Shown here: positions 9,963 to 23,391 of the stretch, piece by piece | Layout of the letters: each line of letters starts with the position of its first letter | Numbering within the stretch: position 1 is the first letter of the stretch | NCBI GenBank assembly: GCA_907164885.2 | Contig: OU015490.1 | Span: 226,917,054-226,981,053 of the forward strand | Origin: Dolomedes plantarius | Taxonomy: Eukaryota; Arthropoda; Arachnida; Araneae; Dolomedidae | DNA length: 64,000 bases | Reading direction: 5' to 3' | Program-made: the position numbers and the translations under genes | Notes under the pieces: model-generated | Told to the model about the DNA's origin: nothing | Databases searched by the model: none | The model's input: only the letters and a program-made list of their open reading frames with translations

Positions 9963-11680
9963 ATATTGCATGATTGAAATTTTAACGGATCTTTCAATAT
10001 AGTAAAATTTCTTAAACTAAATTAAACAGGATTTAAAACTTATCCCGTAGAAGTTTTCCATTGCCCCATACTTATAGTATTAAGGATTTTATTAAAATAA
10101 AATCATTCCAAATAATTCAGAAATCTTCTCAAATACCTCAGAAAATGTAATTTTGAGTGTCTTAAACTACTGTGTCTCTGTTCAGGAAACTAAAGACTGT
10201 GTAATTAACCAAATTCCTACAAAATAATCACTATTTAGACCCCAGTCTATGAAATAACTTTAAAAAAAATCAGGACAATAAGTTTCTCGACGATTATTGG
10301 ACAAAATATGTTAAAACATTTAAATATCATATGTTTACGAGGAGTACTTTTAAAAGTACTTTTTCAGATAAAATTTATTGCTTTTATTGTTTTAAAATAT
10401 TATTAACTCGGTTATTTTTTTATCCGTATGGAAAAAGTGATATAAATAGAAGTATGGCAAAAACTGAAAGTTGATGAACAATTTAAGTTAAAGAATATTG
10501 AGCTAAGAAAAGAGAGACCATTAAGTTAAACTCAAAAAGTTCTCTACTCCATTTTATTTCCCGCATTTTTCTCTGATGCAAAGGTTTTTAAATGTAAAAG
10601 GTTATTGCAACAAAGAATAGGTATTAGAAACTTTTCAATAAAGAAGCATAAAATCCCTAAAAAACAGATCTAAGTATGTACATACAGTTTCCAATTTTTA
10701 GAATTAGTAGAAATATAAGTAGTTTGTTCAGGAAAATTCACTCTTCACTCAGGACCTAAACATCGCTGAAACCCTTGTTATAAACTTTTTCATCTACTTC
10801 AGTTAATTTGATATTTTTGTTTGTATTTGAGATACTTCCCAAGTATTTATTATTATTATTATTATTGTAGCAATTGTTGACCATGAAGATACAAACTAAC
10901 AAGTATTGGAATGGTTTACAAAAAAGTGTAAGCTCTTTCTGCCAGATATTGCACGAGTAACAATAGAAAAGCATATAAATATTGTTCGTTTCCCAAGATA
11001 ATAAATTTATAAAGTTAAATATAATTATATTTCTTATTATTTACAGTATGTTTTTTATCCGTGACATAATATGCAACTTTAAAAAACACAGTATAAAATA
11101 TTCAGTATAATATATATCAAACAATTTTTCTCTGTTAGGGTGAACTTATTTCCTGAAATGGACTCTAGAACGGCTGCTCTTAGAAACAATCTTATTCGCA
11201 GCCTTTCATTCAATTTGAAAACAACTGTACGTTTCTGGAATCGAGCCAGAACCAGTTGCTCGACAAAAAAAGAGTCTTGATCATTATGGCTCGGATCTTT
11301 GTCATGAATCTATTACTTATCTACTCATTTTTTTCCTGGCGTTTCGGACACTATGAGGGAAATTTCCTAAACCCTGTGAAAATTACTTTCCGGTAGGGCA
11401 CATTCGAAACGAAACACATCTTACTGAAAAAAATACCGTAAAAGTGAGTAGTAACATGTCGATAGATCTGTGAACAAATTTACCGATAAATTTCTGTACA
11501 TTTTGAGGGCGCACCATACTTTGATTTGCGGTGATTCGACCAGTCTTATCAGTATAAATTAAATGCTTTCCGTGTTGACTGGCATATTTTAACATTTTAT
11601 TTTTTGTCAAATTAAATCCTACATAAATATTTATTTACTTATTACAAATTCCCGGAAGATTGGCTATGACACCATTTGTT
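9963..11680. other. AT-rich DNA with nothing recognised
   Basis: The open frames at 10756-10974 and 11383-11610 (minus) contain no motif I recognise, and the first overlaps the ATT run. No gene is called. Confidence 0.5.
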
Positions 11681-11724
11681 CTCAATAAAGGGCGAGACTG
11701 CTGACCATTCATTTAATCATCATT

Positions 11725-11942
11725 ACCGTATAGGTAGCCAGCATTACCCCCTACAAGCCTAAATTTTGGCTTGTAGAAAAAAATAAAGAATTTGGAGAAC
11801 ATTGCAGTCAGGAAAGATTTAACGTGCTCCAGCCACTATTAGTGAACACGGAGGAGGATTTTGTCAGCGACGGGTATCAAACCCGCAACTCTCAGATCAC
11901 TGGCTCGACGCCTTGTGCAAACCGGACCAACGCGCCCATATC
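11725..11942 (-). mobile_element. tRNA-derived SINE (family A head), minus strand
   Basis: Reverse complement from 11940: GCGCGTTGGTCC (box A side), then GCGGGTTTGATACCCG (box B GGTTTGATACC), then AAATCCTCCTCCGTGTTCAC and TAATAGTGGCTGGAGCACGT. These match the order in the 49807 copy. The left part (AGCATTACCCCCTACAAGCC) looks like a different SINE tail, so the left boundary is uncertain. Confidence 0.65.
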
Positions 11943-12031
11943 CTTCATAAACAAATAAGTGTTATGTTCTTTGACATAATCTATTTCAGTTAATAGAATC
12001 ATTACGAATAGTTCCCATTAGTATACACAAG

Positions 12032-12374
12032 GCTGTTGTTGTTACTAATGCCCCCTGTTCCAGAAGTTCCAAACCAGGTCCATATAGGCTTCGGGCTCAG
12101 TAGTACGTCTCCGGTTTATAATAGTACCCCACGCGCTTGAATCTAACTTGGATATGATGCACCACAATTTTGACCGAGCTCCCCCAGGTGCGACAACTTG
12201 GGGGATCGTGCCTTCCCTACTCGCTGACTTCATAGAAGGACTTCCCGGTCTACGGATTTAATGTGTCCATATACGACCCAAACACGAAGATATTTAACGG
12301 CGCTTGTCGGGATTTCATCCAAGCTCCCTCAGTACCGAAAGCCGACGCGCTACCTAGAGGCTACCTCGGACCCC
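12032..12374 (-). mobile_element. tRNA-derived SINE (family B), near full length
   Basis: The insert is flanked by TATACACAAG (12022-12031) and TATACAAAAG (12375-12384), a 10-bp target-site duplication with one mismatch. On the minus strand it begins with a tRNA-like head (GGTAGCCTCTAGGTAGCGCG as box A, GGATGAAATCC as box B). It then runs through CCGTAGACCGGGAAGTCC and ACGATCCCCCAAGTTGTCGC and ends in GGGGGCATTAGTAACAACAAC, a (CAA)n tail typical of SINEs mobilised by a LINE. Open frames here are incidental. Confidence 0.85.
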
Positions 12375-12498
12375 TATACAAAAGTAGTAAATATTAACAA
12401 ATGGCCCTGACGCAGTTCTATTTACAAAAATTTACGTTCACGCATTTGGCATTATGACATTTCTTCTCGAACAAGTTGCATTATGACATGCATTTTTG

Positions 12499-12775
12499 TG
12501 TGTGGCTAAGGTCCCTGGGGGCTGACGACTGTACAATCCCAGTCCGGTGTACATATGAATACAAGGAAATAGAAACACAAACCACACAATCTCAGAACAT
12601 TTCTTTATTAACAAACGATGACACGGGCGATCTTGGATTGCAGCTTCCCTTTCTAGACGGGGATCCTTTTTACAGGCGAAAGACTGACGAATTCCCCAGA
12701 ATATAAACAAGTTTTATTCGGGAATCGAACCCGGTGTGGCAGGCTTATGTCTTAACCACTTAGCCTTTGGACGAT
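12499..12775 (-). mobile_element. tRNA-derived SINE (family D), minus strand
   Basis: It is flanked by copies of TGACATGCATTT (12484-12495 and 12776-12787), extending to about 15 bp with one mismatch. From 12775 leftward the minus strand reads GGCTAAGTGGTTAAGAC (a good box A), then CGGGTTCGATTCCCG (box B in a T-arm-like stem). The rest of the insert has no coding signature and lacks a clear tail. The head looks like a tRNA but is joined to a non-tRNA body. Confidence 0.7.
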
Positions 12776-12789
12776 TGACATGCATTTAT

Positions 12790-13719
12790 GTTGCATAATG
12801 ACAATGCTCCCGAACATTTTACACTATGATATTTATAGACACCCCAGACAACCTAGAGCATTCAAAATGTATTTTACCCAAAAGTTCAATCAAATCCGAG
12901 CGGATTTCACATTTGCTTTTTTTTATTCATCGACAGTTATCGTTTTCCAAAATACAATCTTAAAACTTTTGCTAATTCTATTAAGAACAAGTTTTCTCCA
13001 TTTACACCCAAAACGTGGAATTTTGAACATAATAATAATAATCCATGATTGGACGATATATCCAAACTACCCCTATTCCTAAATTACTATAGTTTCGCTT
13101 TATTTTAAAACACTGTAATAACTATGTTTTGAATAAATCTGTCTGAAAACTGTACAGGCGGAACTTTCCAAAAAATGGTTCTTAAAGCTAAGTTAATCCA
13201 GAAGAGCTGAGCGAATTGTCTTACCCCACATTTTGCAGTAGAATAATTTGCAGATTAAATTGCATTGCTCATGTTAGCATGGATAATATCACGATACTAT
13301 TCATATTGGAATCAACGTCAGACACGTGTATCAGTAATTGAAACAACTAGAAGAGGATGAACTCGAAAACGAAAAGAAAACTAGAGAAGGAAACAGCTAG
13401 AATAGTATTGGAACAACTGTGAGCCGTCATCACCATGCATCACTAAAAAATTTAAAAAGATAATTTTGAAAAGGAATAAATAAGAATAAGAACGGTTATA
13501 GGCGTTCAACACTCAACAGTTACTGAAAAATTAAATGATTAGTAAAGAAAATAGAATAGGGACAACTGTACGCATTCATTTAAAAGAAATATGAAACAAT
13601 TCGTAAAAGAAATATAATAGATACAACTGTATGCGTTGAACATTCTGTAAATAAAAAAAATGTCGTCCGAAATTTCCCATCTAAGTAACATCTTCACATG
13701 ATACCAGAGGATAGAGATA
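12790..13719. other. AT-rich DNA with a weak degenerate tandem pattern
   Basis: Between 13400 and 13645 the theme AATAGnnACAACTGTnnGCnTTCA recurs three or four times at roughly 60-90 bp spacing. Nothing else was recognised. Confidence 0.4.
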
Positions 13720-14411
13720 CCGCTCTGTCTGCAACACCAGGATGGTCGCATTCGAGTCTGGAGACACCGTGAAGAGAGGATGCTGAACAGCTGCGTTATG
13801 CACCGCCACACTAGTCCTGCACCGGGTATTATGGTATGGGGCGGCATTGGATATCACTCTCGCACACCTCTAGTACGCATTGCCGGTACTTTAAACAGCC
13901 AGCGCTACATCTCCGAGGTGTTGGAGCCAGTTGTCCTTCCTTACCTTCAGGGATTGCCCACAGCCATATTTCAACAGGATAATGCGCGACCACACGTGGC
14001 ACGCATTGTCCAACGGTTCTTCGTCAATGGCCAGATTGAATTGCTTCCCTGGCCGCCTCGCTCTCCGGATCTTTCGCCTATAGAAAACATGTGGTCCATG
14101 GTTGCTCTACGATTGACCCAGATTCCATCCCCAGCTGCCACAGCAGATCAACTTTGGCAACGTGTGGAAGCTGCTTGGTTTGCTGTACCCCAAGAACTCA
14201 TCCAAAGTCTCTTTGAATTAATTCCGAGGGGTGTGGCAGCAGTGATCCCCAACAATGGCGGCTATTCTGGCTACTGATTTTGGCAGGAACCACACTTCAC
14301 AGAAGTCTATAAATTTAATCATTTGATACTTGGTCAACATGCTATCTACAAAATAAATTCTGTTGTGATATCTCTTGTCTTTCTTGGTGTTGCAATTTGG
14401 GTGGCCAGCAG
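13720..14411 (+). mobile_element. Tc1 element, 5'-truncated (3' half, family of 48048)
   Basis: From about 13720 the sequence is closely similar to the plus-strand element at 48048, starting at CTGTCTGCAACACCA. It ends in a terminal repeat whose reverse complement is CACTGCTGGCCACCCAAATT, followed by TA at about 14412. The left half of the element, including its left terminal repeat and DNA-binding domain, is missing. Confidence 0.8.
13780..14277 (+). pseudogene. Tc1 transposase, C-terminal catalytic part
   Basis: An uninterrupted 165-codon frame begins MLNSCVMHRHTSPAPG and contains GIMVWGGIGYHSRTPL, the second catalytic motif QQDNARPHVAR (residue 67 or so), and SPDLSPIENMW with the catalytic Glu 34 residues after that Asp (DD34E). 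It ends RGVAAVIPNNGGYSGY, a usual Tc1-family ending. The first catalytic motif (TDESRF in the sister copy) and the paired helix-turn-helix lie upstream of the truncation, so the Met is only the first in frame. Full Tc1 proteins are about 340 residues. It could not act alone. Confidence 0.85.
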
Positions 14412-15014
14412 TGTACTTGAAGCTATTACTTGAAGTCTCTTCCTAAATCTAGACAGCTCGCAAGCGACATCCTTGTGATCTGCATAAAATTATTAAGCTA
14501 CAGGAGAGCCAGCCAGCTAGCCAATTTCTCAGAAGTGGCAAACAACAAAATTTTTCAAACTGAATGTCTCCTCATAAATATCGCTCTCAGGTGCTTAGAC
14601 GGTTGATAAAACATAAGTTTATTCAAGAATATAATTCGGACCTTGCGCTTACCAGACAATAATTTTGATGACCGCTCCCTGGATTCATGCGAAGATCAGC
14701 TTTAACGGATCTTCCATTTTCCTATGAATTGTTCATACTGACAATTCAAAAAAGATATGAGCATGGTAACAGTAACACCTAATATTCCTCTTCCTGACGA
14801 GAAATTATTAATTAGTTCGAAACATGTAGCCATTCCTTTAACGTAGGGTCACGTTCCTCCATAACGGTCCTCCGGAAAGCGCTAAAACAATTCATCCATA
14901 CCTCGCTAGTTATAATTTTTGCATCGCGCCAAACCCAGTCTGTATTGCTTGGACAAGCATTAAACAGTTAAAAAGAAAAGTACCAAAATGCGTCAAAATT
15001 TCGACATACATATA
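14412..15014. other. Spacer with nothing recognised
   Basis: No conserved frames, terminal repeats or tandem structure seen. Confidence 0.5.
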
Positions 15015-16368
<1,354 letters not shown>

Positions 16369-16487
16369 ATTATTATTATTATTATTATTATTATTATAAA
16401 TTATTATTATTATTATTATTATTATTATAAATTAAATTATTATTATTATTATAATTATTATTATTATTATAAAATTATTATTATACA
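16369..16487. repeat. (ATT)n microsatellite
   Basis: Runs of ATT broken by AAATT and AATT interruptions. Confidence 0.95.
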
Positions 16488-16849
16488 AAAATCAAAATTG
16501 CAAAAAATTTGTTAATTTGTTTGATGTACGAAAATAAATTGTTACAGAAATCACTTTTGTCTCCCATATCTTGCAGAAATTTTCTTTTACTTGTTTTACT
16601 CGAAATTTTATCATTAATTATTTCAGTAGCTGTTGATCCAATCAATAGCTATTGCACTATTAAAATAATGATAACTCGCTGCTGACAAATTTTTGCTCAA
16701 ACTGATCAACCATCGTTGCTTTTGATATTTGGGCAATGTCAACCATGCATTCGATCTAAATGCAAAATGCAATATACATACCTTCAACATGTCGTTGAAA
16801 TCTATTTAATTTACTGAACTTTATCATGTTTCCCCCTAGCACATTTGAA

Positions 16850-17914
16850 CCTGCAGTTTAAAGAAGGGAATAAGCGTAAAAAAAATTAAATTTGTTTTTG
16901 CTGCGCCAAACTGTTATTTACATATAGACGCTTCTTGTAAGCCGTTACAGAGAAAAGAAAATCACTCACGTACTGGTGTAATCGGACTTCGCAATATTTG
17001 TCAGTTTGAAGAAGGGAACATATCCCTGTTTCATTTCCTTCTTCAAACTATTGATACCGTGCTTGGACAGACTTGCGCTGTTGTCTCGCTCTTTTACAGC
17101 TGAGGAAACTCTGGCTTTATGTGTTCTGCATACACGATATGAAGACAGATTCTATGTGTATCCAGAGTGAGAAGCTAAACGTTGATATGACGAAGTTTGT
17201 ATAGGGTAGGTGTTCCATATATTGTCCCTGTGCCTAATATCGCCAACTCGTGTTTCCAAAGTACACATCGCGCTATGTATGATAAAAAGGAATAACTTCT
17301 TAGTTCTGGGTTTGTACTAACAGCGGCACTAGAAACAAAACTCTTATCACTGACAACAGAAACTATATGGCGTCTGAAGTTGTTTTGGCTGTTGTCTTCG
17401 TAAATTTTGGTTCCAAAGAATACAGTGAATGGCCAGGTAGGTGCATCCAAATTCTAATTTTGCGTATACCATTTGAAAGTGCATTAAACAGAGAATACAG
17501 AGGTGCTATTATTTTGCTAGCAACGCCTTTTGACAGGTGCTCCTAATTTCGCCTGGTAGGCAGTAATATTTACAGAGGTAGGCGATATTAGGAACCGCTC
17601 TAGGTTTCACTGGAAATTTCAATTTTTCCAATTCAGCTACATAATTTAAAATGGCACTAGTTTTGGAGCTGGTTGTTCTCAGGATACCAAAGGAAATAGT
17701 TCTCTGTGATGTTCTTTGAATTTCCAGCCTAATCAGACACTAAAAAATGAATGAAATGTCGAAAAAAGGCTAGAGTAGGCGATATTTGGGACACCTACCC
17801 TATAAAAGTTTAGTGAAGAAAAATTAATAAATAAGAAAAGTATGAAGTTTTTTTTTTCTTTTAAATTTCACACAAAAATAGTTTTTGGATTCCTTCCCTC
17901 CTTCAAACTGCAGG
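16850..17914. mobile_element. TTAA-type (piggyBac-like) MITE
   Basis: Left terminus CCTGCAGTTTAAAGAAGGGA and right terminus (reverse complement) CCTGCAGTTTGAAGGAGGGA are flanked by TGAA (16846-16849) and TTAA (17915-17918). These read as a TTAA duplication with one decayed base. An internal hairpin at about 16997-17050 (AGTTTGAAGAAGG and its complement) repeats the terminal motif. A second MITE is nested inside. Confidence 0.6.
17204..17800. mobile_element. Nested TA-flanked MITE
   Basis: Termini GGGTAGGTGTTCCATATATT and (reverse complement) GGGTAGGTGTCCCAAATATC are bordered on both sides by TATA, consistent with a TA target duplication. The 597 bp between them contains internal copies of GTAGGCGATATT. 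The open frame at 17175-17450 (minus) crosses the left edge and is not a gene. It lies inside the 16850-17914 element and is therefore younger. Confidence 0.7.
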
Positions 17915-17918
17915 TTAA

Positions 17919-20630
17919 TTTTCTTATTTTATTTCATCATCTGCTTCCTTGGAAATTTGATCATTTTTCTGAGACACCGTGTAAAAAATAGTAACACGCA
18001 CCTTACATATTTTACACTTAATAACAAACCACAGATCCAACAGACATTTATGAGATATGAATAATGCACCAGGTGGCAACAGAGGATATTGCGCAAGGAA
18101 TAGCGTCATAATCTACTCAGAAATTCCCACGAATGTATTACAGCTTCCAAGAGCGGGAAATATCGTTTTTGGGGGAGTGCCAAATTACATCAGTGGTCCG
18201 TCAGTGGTGTAACATGTTGGTAAAAATCCAGAACTGAGCTCAAGGGAGATAAAAACTTTTGTTAGTTTTAATAACATCTGGAGGCTAATCAATAGAAAGC
18301 CCCACAAACAAAAAAATCTATTTAACCTATGCTTTTGAAAATGTACCAAGTAGTTCAATGTTAGTACAGTTTGTTTATAAATTTTTTGTGAAAATGGAGT
18401 TATATGTTCCAAATACTAGAGTTAAGACATTATTATGGTCTATCATTAATAAGCAAAAATCCCACTTTCCTGAATATGAAGTAGACATAAGATGTTAAGG
18501 AACTAATCATTTAAAAAAAGTATTGACAAGATTAAATGAAAGAGAAAGTCGAAAAATTAATTTCTTTCAGCTCTCCGCTATGGATTTAAAAAATTTGTTA
18601 CTAACGTGTTTTTAGAATATCATTTTATCGCTCATTTTTGCAGAGTGTTTAACGTAATGGTTCAATAATTTCTTTTGAACTAACATATATTTGGGCAAAG
18701 TATTGGACGTGAAGTTGATTGATCAAAATGCGTGTAACATGACGTTGATTGAACACTATTACTCTATATTTGTTAAAAATAGAGTAATCTGTCTACCAGA
18801 CATGTTTATCTACAAGTTCTTGACGGCGGAAAATTTTAAAAGCATTCATTCATGTCTTGCAGTATAAAACGCAGTCAGTTGCTTTATTATTCAAGGAGAA
18901 AAAATAATGAGAAATATAAACTTATTTTATATTTTCTGCAGCTTAAATAAATGTAAATTCTTTGTTCAGTGCTAGCTAAACAAACTAATGCAGATCTCCA
19001 GCGCTGTAAAATGCTGCATAAATATTCATTATATATGGTTTGAAATAATTATGCCAATAAAGTTTTACTAAATCTTCAGGGTTGACACACATATTTCAGA
19101 AAAACTATAGTTATATATTTATGTAGTAAGTTCATAAAACATATTTCGTATAACAAAATATTATTCCTGAAATTTGAGCATAAAATGACAAAGCAGGAAA
19201 AATATTGGTTGATAATTAATGATATTAAATTTACTATAATAAAAAATTTTGATTTAATAAACCATATATAATTATTGCGACATATTTAGGCATTTGTAAA
19301 TTTCAAGGCTTATGGTGTAAAACCCACAGCTGTTCAGGCACTTGGCTTAAGCCGTGATTTGCGTATGTTATGAAAACATATAAAATACCTCATATTTTAT
19401 CCTGTGTCGTTAATTTATATTTCAACCATTCATTTGTCTGCTAAAGCTGGGCAACTGACTTTAAAATATCATTTATACTTATAATGAGCTTTTCATTTAA
19501 TTGGAGTTATATGTTTAACTTCTAATGTTTGATCTCTATTTGCAAGGCATTTGAGAGTTGTTTATGGCAATCAGTTTTGTAGCCAACTGATGTTTCAAGC
19601 TGTGCTTGGGATATATAAGTGGCCTAAAATTAATAAACTATTATTATTATCATTACTATAAGATTAGAATTTTCAATGTAGAAAATTTTTAGCTTACGAT
19701 TTCTTCACTAATATCTAAATTTATTTGACGGGAGAAAATTATTGCGCGTTTGTTTCATTTCCTCATAATTGCTTTCTGCAATTTTGACACACAGAAATAA
19801 ATTTCAATATACTGATATTAAAATGTTGAAGATAAAATGGCTTAAAATTTTTCTTGTTAAAAAAATATAAATAAATAAAAAATAAATAAAAAATTAATCT
19901 CGAATTTTGAAATTCTCTCGTTCAGAAATTTTCTCGTATGTATATTGTTATTTTATCATTTATAACATATTTATTTTTATAACAAATCCTTTAAAAAATA
20001 TTTTATCCTTTCTATTGCATTGAATTACACGTGGAGTTAAAAGTTATGTATAATGCAAATTTTAATAGAGAATTTCTGGTATACAAAGATTGTACCATTT
20101 TATTAAAGTTTGTGGTAAAGTTGAAATATAATCATAAAATATCTGACATTTCGTATGTAATGGTAATGGTATTTAAATGATAATCTACCGAAGTACTCCT
20201 AAAAGCATAACCATTCATCAAAAGTAAATACTGCGGAAAATATATATGTGTATATAGATATATTTCCCTCTACATTTGTAGTTATGTATTTATGTCTCAA
20301 GTCGTTTCAAAGTGATTGAAATAAGTAAATGGCGTATAAAATAATACATTTTTTGACATAGTTCCATTTTAGACGGAACAATATATTGGCCCATACAGTA
20401 AACGATAATGGGAAAAATAATCTTTTAGGCTATGAACAAAAGAAAGCGAGCAATAGATTTAATTTTATGACCACTGCAATTCATATTTTTACAAAGCTTA
20501 TGAGTATCTAGGAAATAGCTATTGAAAGAACAAAATTTTATGGGAAGCTTATGTATTTTAAACTAATTTTTTCCTGCATTATTGTTGACATTATATGAGT
20601 TGAAAATATTATAGAATCAAAGGGACTGTT
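17919..20630. other. 2.7 kb of AT-rich DNA with nothing recognised
   Basis: I found no gene, repeat array or terminal repeat here on either strand. The short frames near 17924-18109 and 18185-18412 carry no motif. Confidence 0.5.
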
Positions 20631-20639
20631 AAAAAAATT

Positions 20640-21075
20640 AACGGTACTGTAAGTAATCATAATTATTTTATCTCCAAATCCTTGAAATCTGAATTGTTTG
20701 TGTCAATATAATAGAGATAAATACACGCACTAAAGAGTATTTTCGAAAAAATACTACAACCCTTAAAGTAATAGAATCAAATCAAGTTTTATTAAAATCA
20801 GGGCATTCGTTAACAAGTTATAGCTACCAGATATCTGGATTTACACTCTTGTGGAATGCGTATCTTGGGTTGCGTATCTTGGAATGTTATACTACGCATT
20901 TTATCTACAAATCTTTAAAGTCTGAATTTTTTGTGACAACTTAATAGAGATAAAAACGTACGCAATAATACGATTTTGGAAAGAATAAGAAACCCCAATA
21001 TCAAAAGAGTCAAAACAAGTTTTATTAAAATCGGAACATTTGTTAACGGGTTATAGCTAAGAAGAAAATTAGATT
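20640..21075. repeat. Tandem duplication, about 235-bp period
   Basis: Two diverged direct copies share, in order, TTATCT(C/A)CAAATC, TCTGAATT, AATAGAGATAAA, AAGTTTTATTAAAATC and GTTATAGCTA. Copy one is at about 20668-20830 and copy two at about 20900-21065. Confidence 0.75.
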
Positions 21076-21111
21076 TATAACCGCGGGGGATGAATATCTA
21101 ATTATCTAGGG

Positions 21112-21432
21112 TAGGATTTCCCAAACTATGTTCCGCGCAACACTGGTGTTCTAAGGAATGTTCATAGGTATTCCACGAAAACCTAGCATAGTTTTATATC
21201 CTGCAACGACTACACGAAATTCGAACTTGTTTGACGGATTACTACTCTAAAATGTCAAAAAAATTAAGTATTCATAAGAATAATTACTAAATACTAAGTA
21301 AATAATGTTTTTTCATTTAATTTTTTTTATTGATTATGTGTTATTACGTAACCTACAAAATCAACAAAGTGTTCCGTTAAAATTTCAGGATTTCAGAAGT
21401 GTTCCATCGCAGGATAAGTTTTGGAAACGGTG
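21112..21432. mobile_element. hAT-like MITE
   Basis: An imperfect terminal repeat TAGGATTTCCCAAACT versus CACCGTTTCCAAAACT (reverse complement of the right end) has the TTCCCAAACT core seen in many hAT elements. It is flanked by 8-bp ATCTAGGG (21104-21111) and ATCTAGAG (21433-21440). GTGTTC and GAACAC subterminal motifs occur near both ends. Non-coding. Confidence 0.65.
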
Positions 21433-21440
21433 ATCTAGAG

Positions 21441-23142
21441 TATAGAAATAATTTGGAATCTCGTAATTTTTGAAAAAATGCCTGGTAAAAAAAAACATAA
21501 AATTAATCACTTAAAAAATGAATCAGTGGAAGTCAGGTGTTTCGAAAAAATCGTATTGTAGCCATTTGCCGGAACATTCACATAACAACCAAGACCTGTG
21601 GACTTCAGGGAGAAAGTAAATTTGATCCTGACAGTAAAAAAATTAAACCCTAGGTGATATTTTAACTAATTTAATGAAAACATAACAATTATTTGCAGAT
21701 TTACACAATTTTAACAATCATGCAGGCACACACGAAAATGTGCGACTACAAGCTCGGAATAATTCGATCGACTGCCAAACATCTATTCTCAGCAAGTAGA
21801 GTTCAGAGGGTGTCGGCACGTCGGCACGAACTCTAGTAGTTGTTTCCATCCAAGAACTCAGAGAGAGTTTTAGGGATTGCTTCTTACGATCCCGGCAGCT
21901 GTTTGTAAGGCCGCTTTACGCTGTTAGGTCATCATGAGAGTTTTTGGGAATCAGTTAGTGATGGTACACTGTTTGTGGGGCTACACATATAAGAGTTTTT
22001 ACTTAATGATGCCCTGTTTAAACCAGTTAGTTACACTATTAAATTTGCAAAAGCAAGAAAAGTAGCTAATCGAAACAAAAGTTATTTTTAACATATCTTT
22101 CATAATACGATTATGAATAGTTTTATATAAATTTTAGTTTTATTTCAAATTTCATATCTAACTTTTTGGGTTGAAAGAATAATGCTCGTAAAGTTACTTT
22201 ATATGCAAAATGAGTACTGAACTAGCTTTGTGATGTCACGCCACGCAGAGTAAAAAATAAATAATACAATATTTTTAAGAAAATGCCATATAAGCTCTAT
22301 AACATTTTCACAAATTACATCGCAAAATATTTTTTTCTAAACTTTAATTCAAGTACTTGTCACGGAAAATCCTCATAATAAACATTCTTTTTCTGAATAA
22401 TTTTGAAATAATCTTGGACGTTTGAATAGCATTGGTTATACAAAAATCTAGGTGGTCCCAGTTAATAGAGTAGTGTTTCGTGCAAAATGCATCGACATCT
22501 TTTGCAGTGCCAGCTATCATAAGAATTTTTCTTTTAATTTTTCTTACGATATGAACACACTATAAAGTAAAGCTATGTAAAACAAGTTACAGTAAAACAA
22601 AGGGAAAATGACTGGATAGAAATGTAAACATATCAGAGAAAGTTTCCTCTTTAAGTATTCATTCTTAATCTAATAAGAATGATGATAATAATAATTTTAA
22701 AGAAATCAAGAGAAAATATAATTTATTAATTTCGAAGTAAGTTTGATTAAAGAGATTCACTACGTTTAGATAGAGTTACTGATACTTTTTATTCACGATA
22801 ATTTAAAATATTTAAAACAATTGATATAATCTTATTCAAACTGAGTGTCCAAAATATTGATTTGTATTCTTTCAGGAATTGTAAATTCTTCTAAATGCCT
22901 ACTTGCTGTTAAAATATTTAGAATCCGTTTAAATATGAAAATCATAGTGCGAACAGCGATCATAAAAATCTGAATGAACAACAGTAGAATATTCTGTAGA
23001 TTGGAAAGAACACTTCAAAGCTGTTGTACAAATAGTTGCATATTTATGAGATCTGGGAGGGTTTTTGATCTGTCGATAAATTAAGCACAAAGGAACAAAA
23101 AGTTATTTCATTCTATGCAAAGGAAATCACACAGGTAGAACT
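21441..23142. other. AT-rich DNA with nothing recognised
   Basis: Only small direct and inverted repeats are present (for example GTCGGCAC twice near 21815). No supported gene. Confidence 0.5.
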
Positions 23143-23155
23143 GAACAAATATATA

Positions 23156-23378
23156 TATATATATTCAATGCACTTGTCGTCAAACATTCGCCTATACTAC
23201 ACCGGAATATTTACTGCCCAATTTATTGTGGGGGCACCATATAGGCAGAAAGCATTACCCCCTATGAAGGGACGACACGAATGGAGGCATTTTTCGTGGC
23301 GTGACGCCAGGATTCGATCCGAGTACCCTCTGCACCGAAAACCAGCGCGCTGTACCACTGGGCCACCACAAGCCTACG
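23156..23378 (-). mobile_element. tRNA-derived SINE (family C)
   Basis: Flanked by perfect 13-bp copies of GAACAAATATATA (23143-23155 and 23379-23391). On the minus strand the head has GTGGCCCAGTGGTACAGCGC (box A) and CGGATCGAATCC (box B), followed by ACGCCACGAAAAATGCCTCC and GGGGGTAATGCTTTCTGCC. The left duplication copy lies in a short TA run. The open frame here is incidental. Confidence 0.9.
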
Positions 23379-23391
23379 GAACAAATATATA

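Noticed and set aside
12438..12710. A 90-residue protein on the minus strand and its overlapping plus-strand frame
   Set aside because: Both lie within or across the SINE and its duplication. The similarity I recall for such frames is to SINE-derived mispredictions.
12712..12775. A tRNA gene on the minus strand
   Set aside because: Box A and box B are good, but the sequence does not form a full cloverleaf I can defend. It continues into a non-tRNA body with target duplications, so it is a SINE head.
21780..21840. A functional hairpin around GAGTTC...GAACTC
   Set aside because: The stem is only six bases with a direct GTCGGCAC repeat in the loop, which is not beyond chance.
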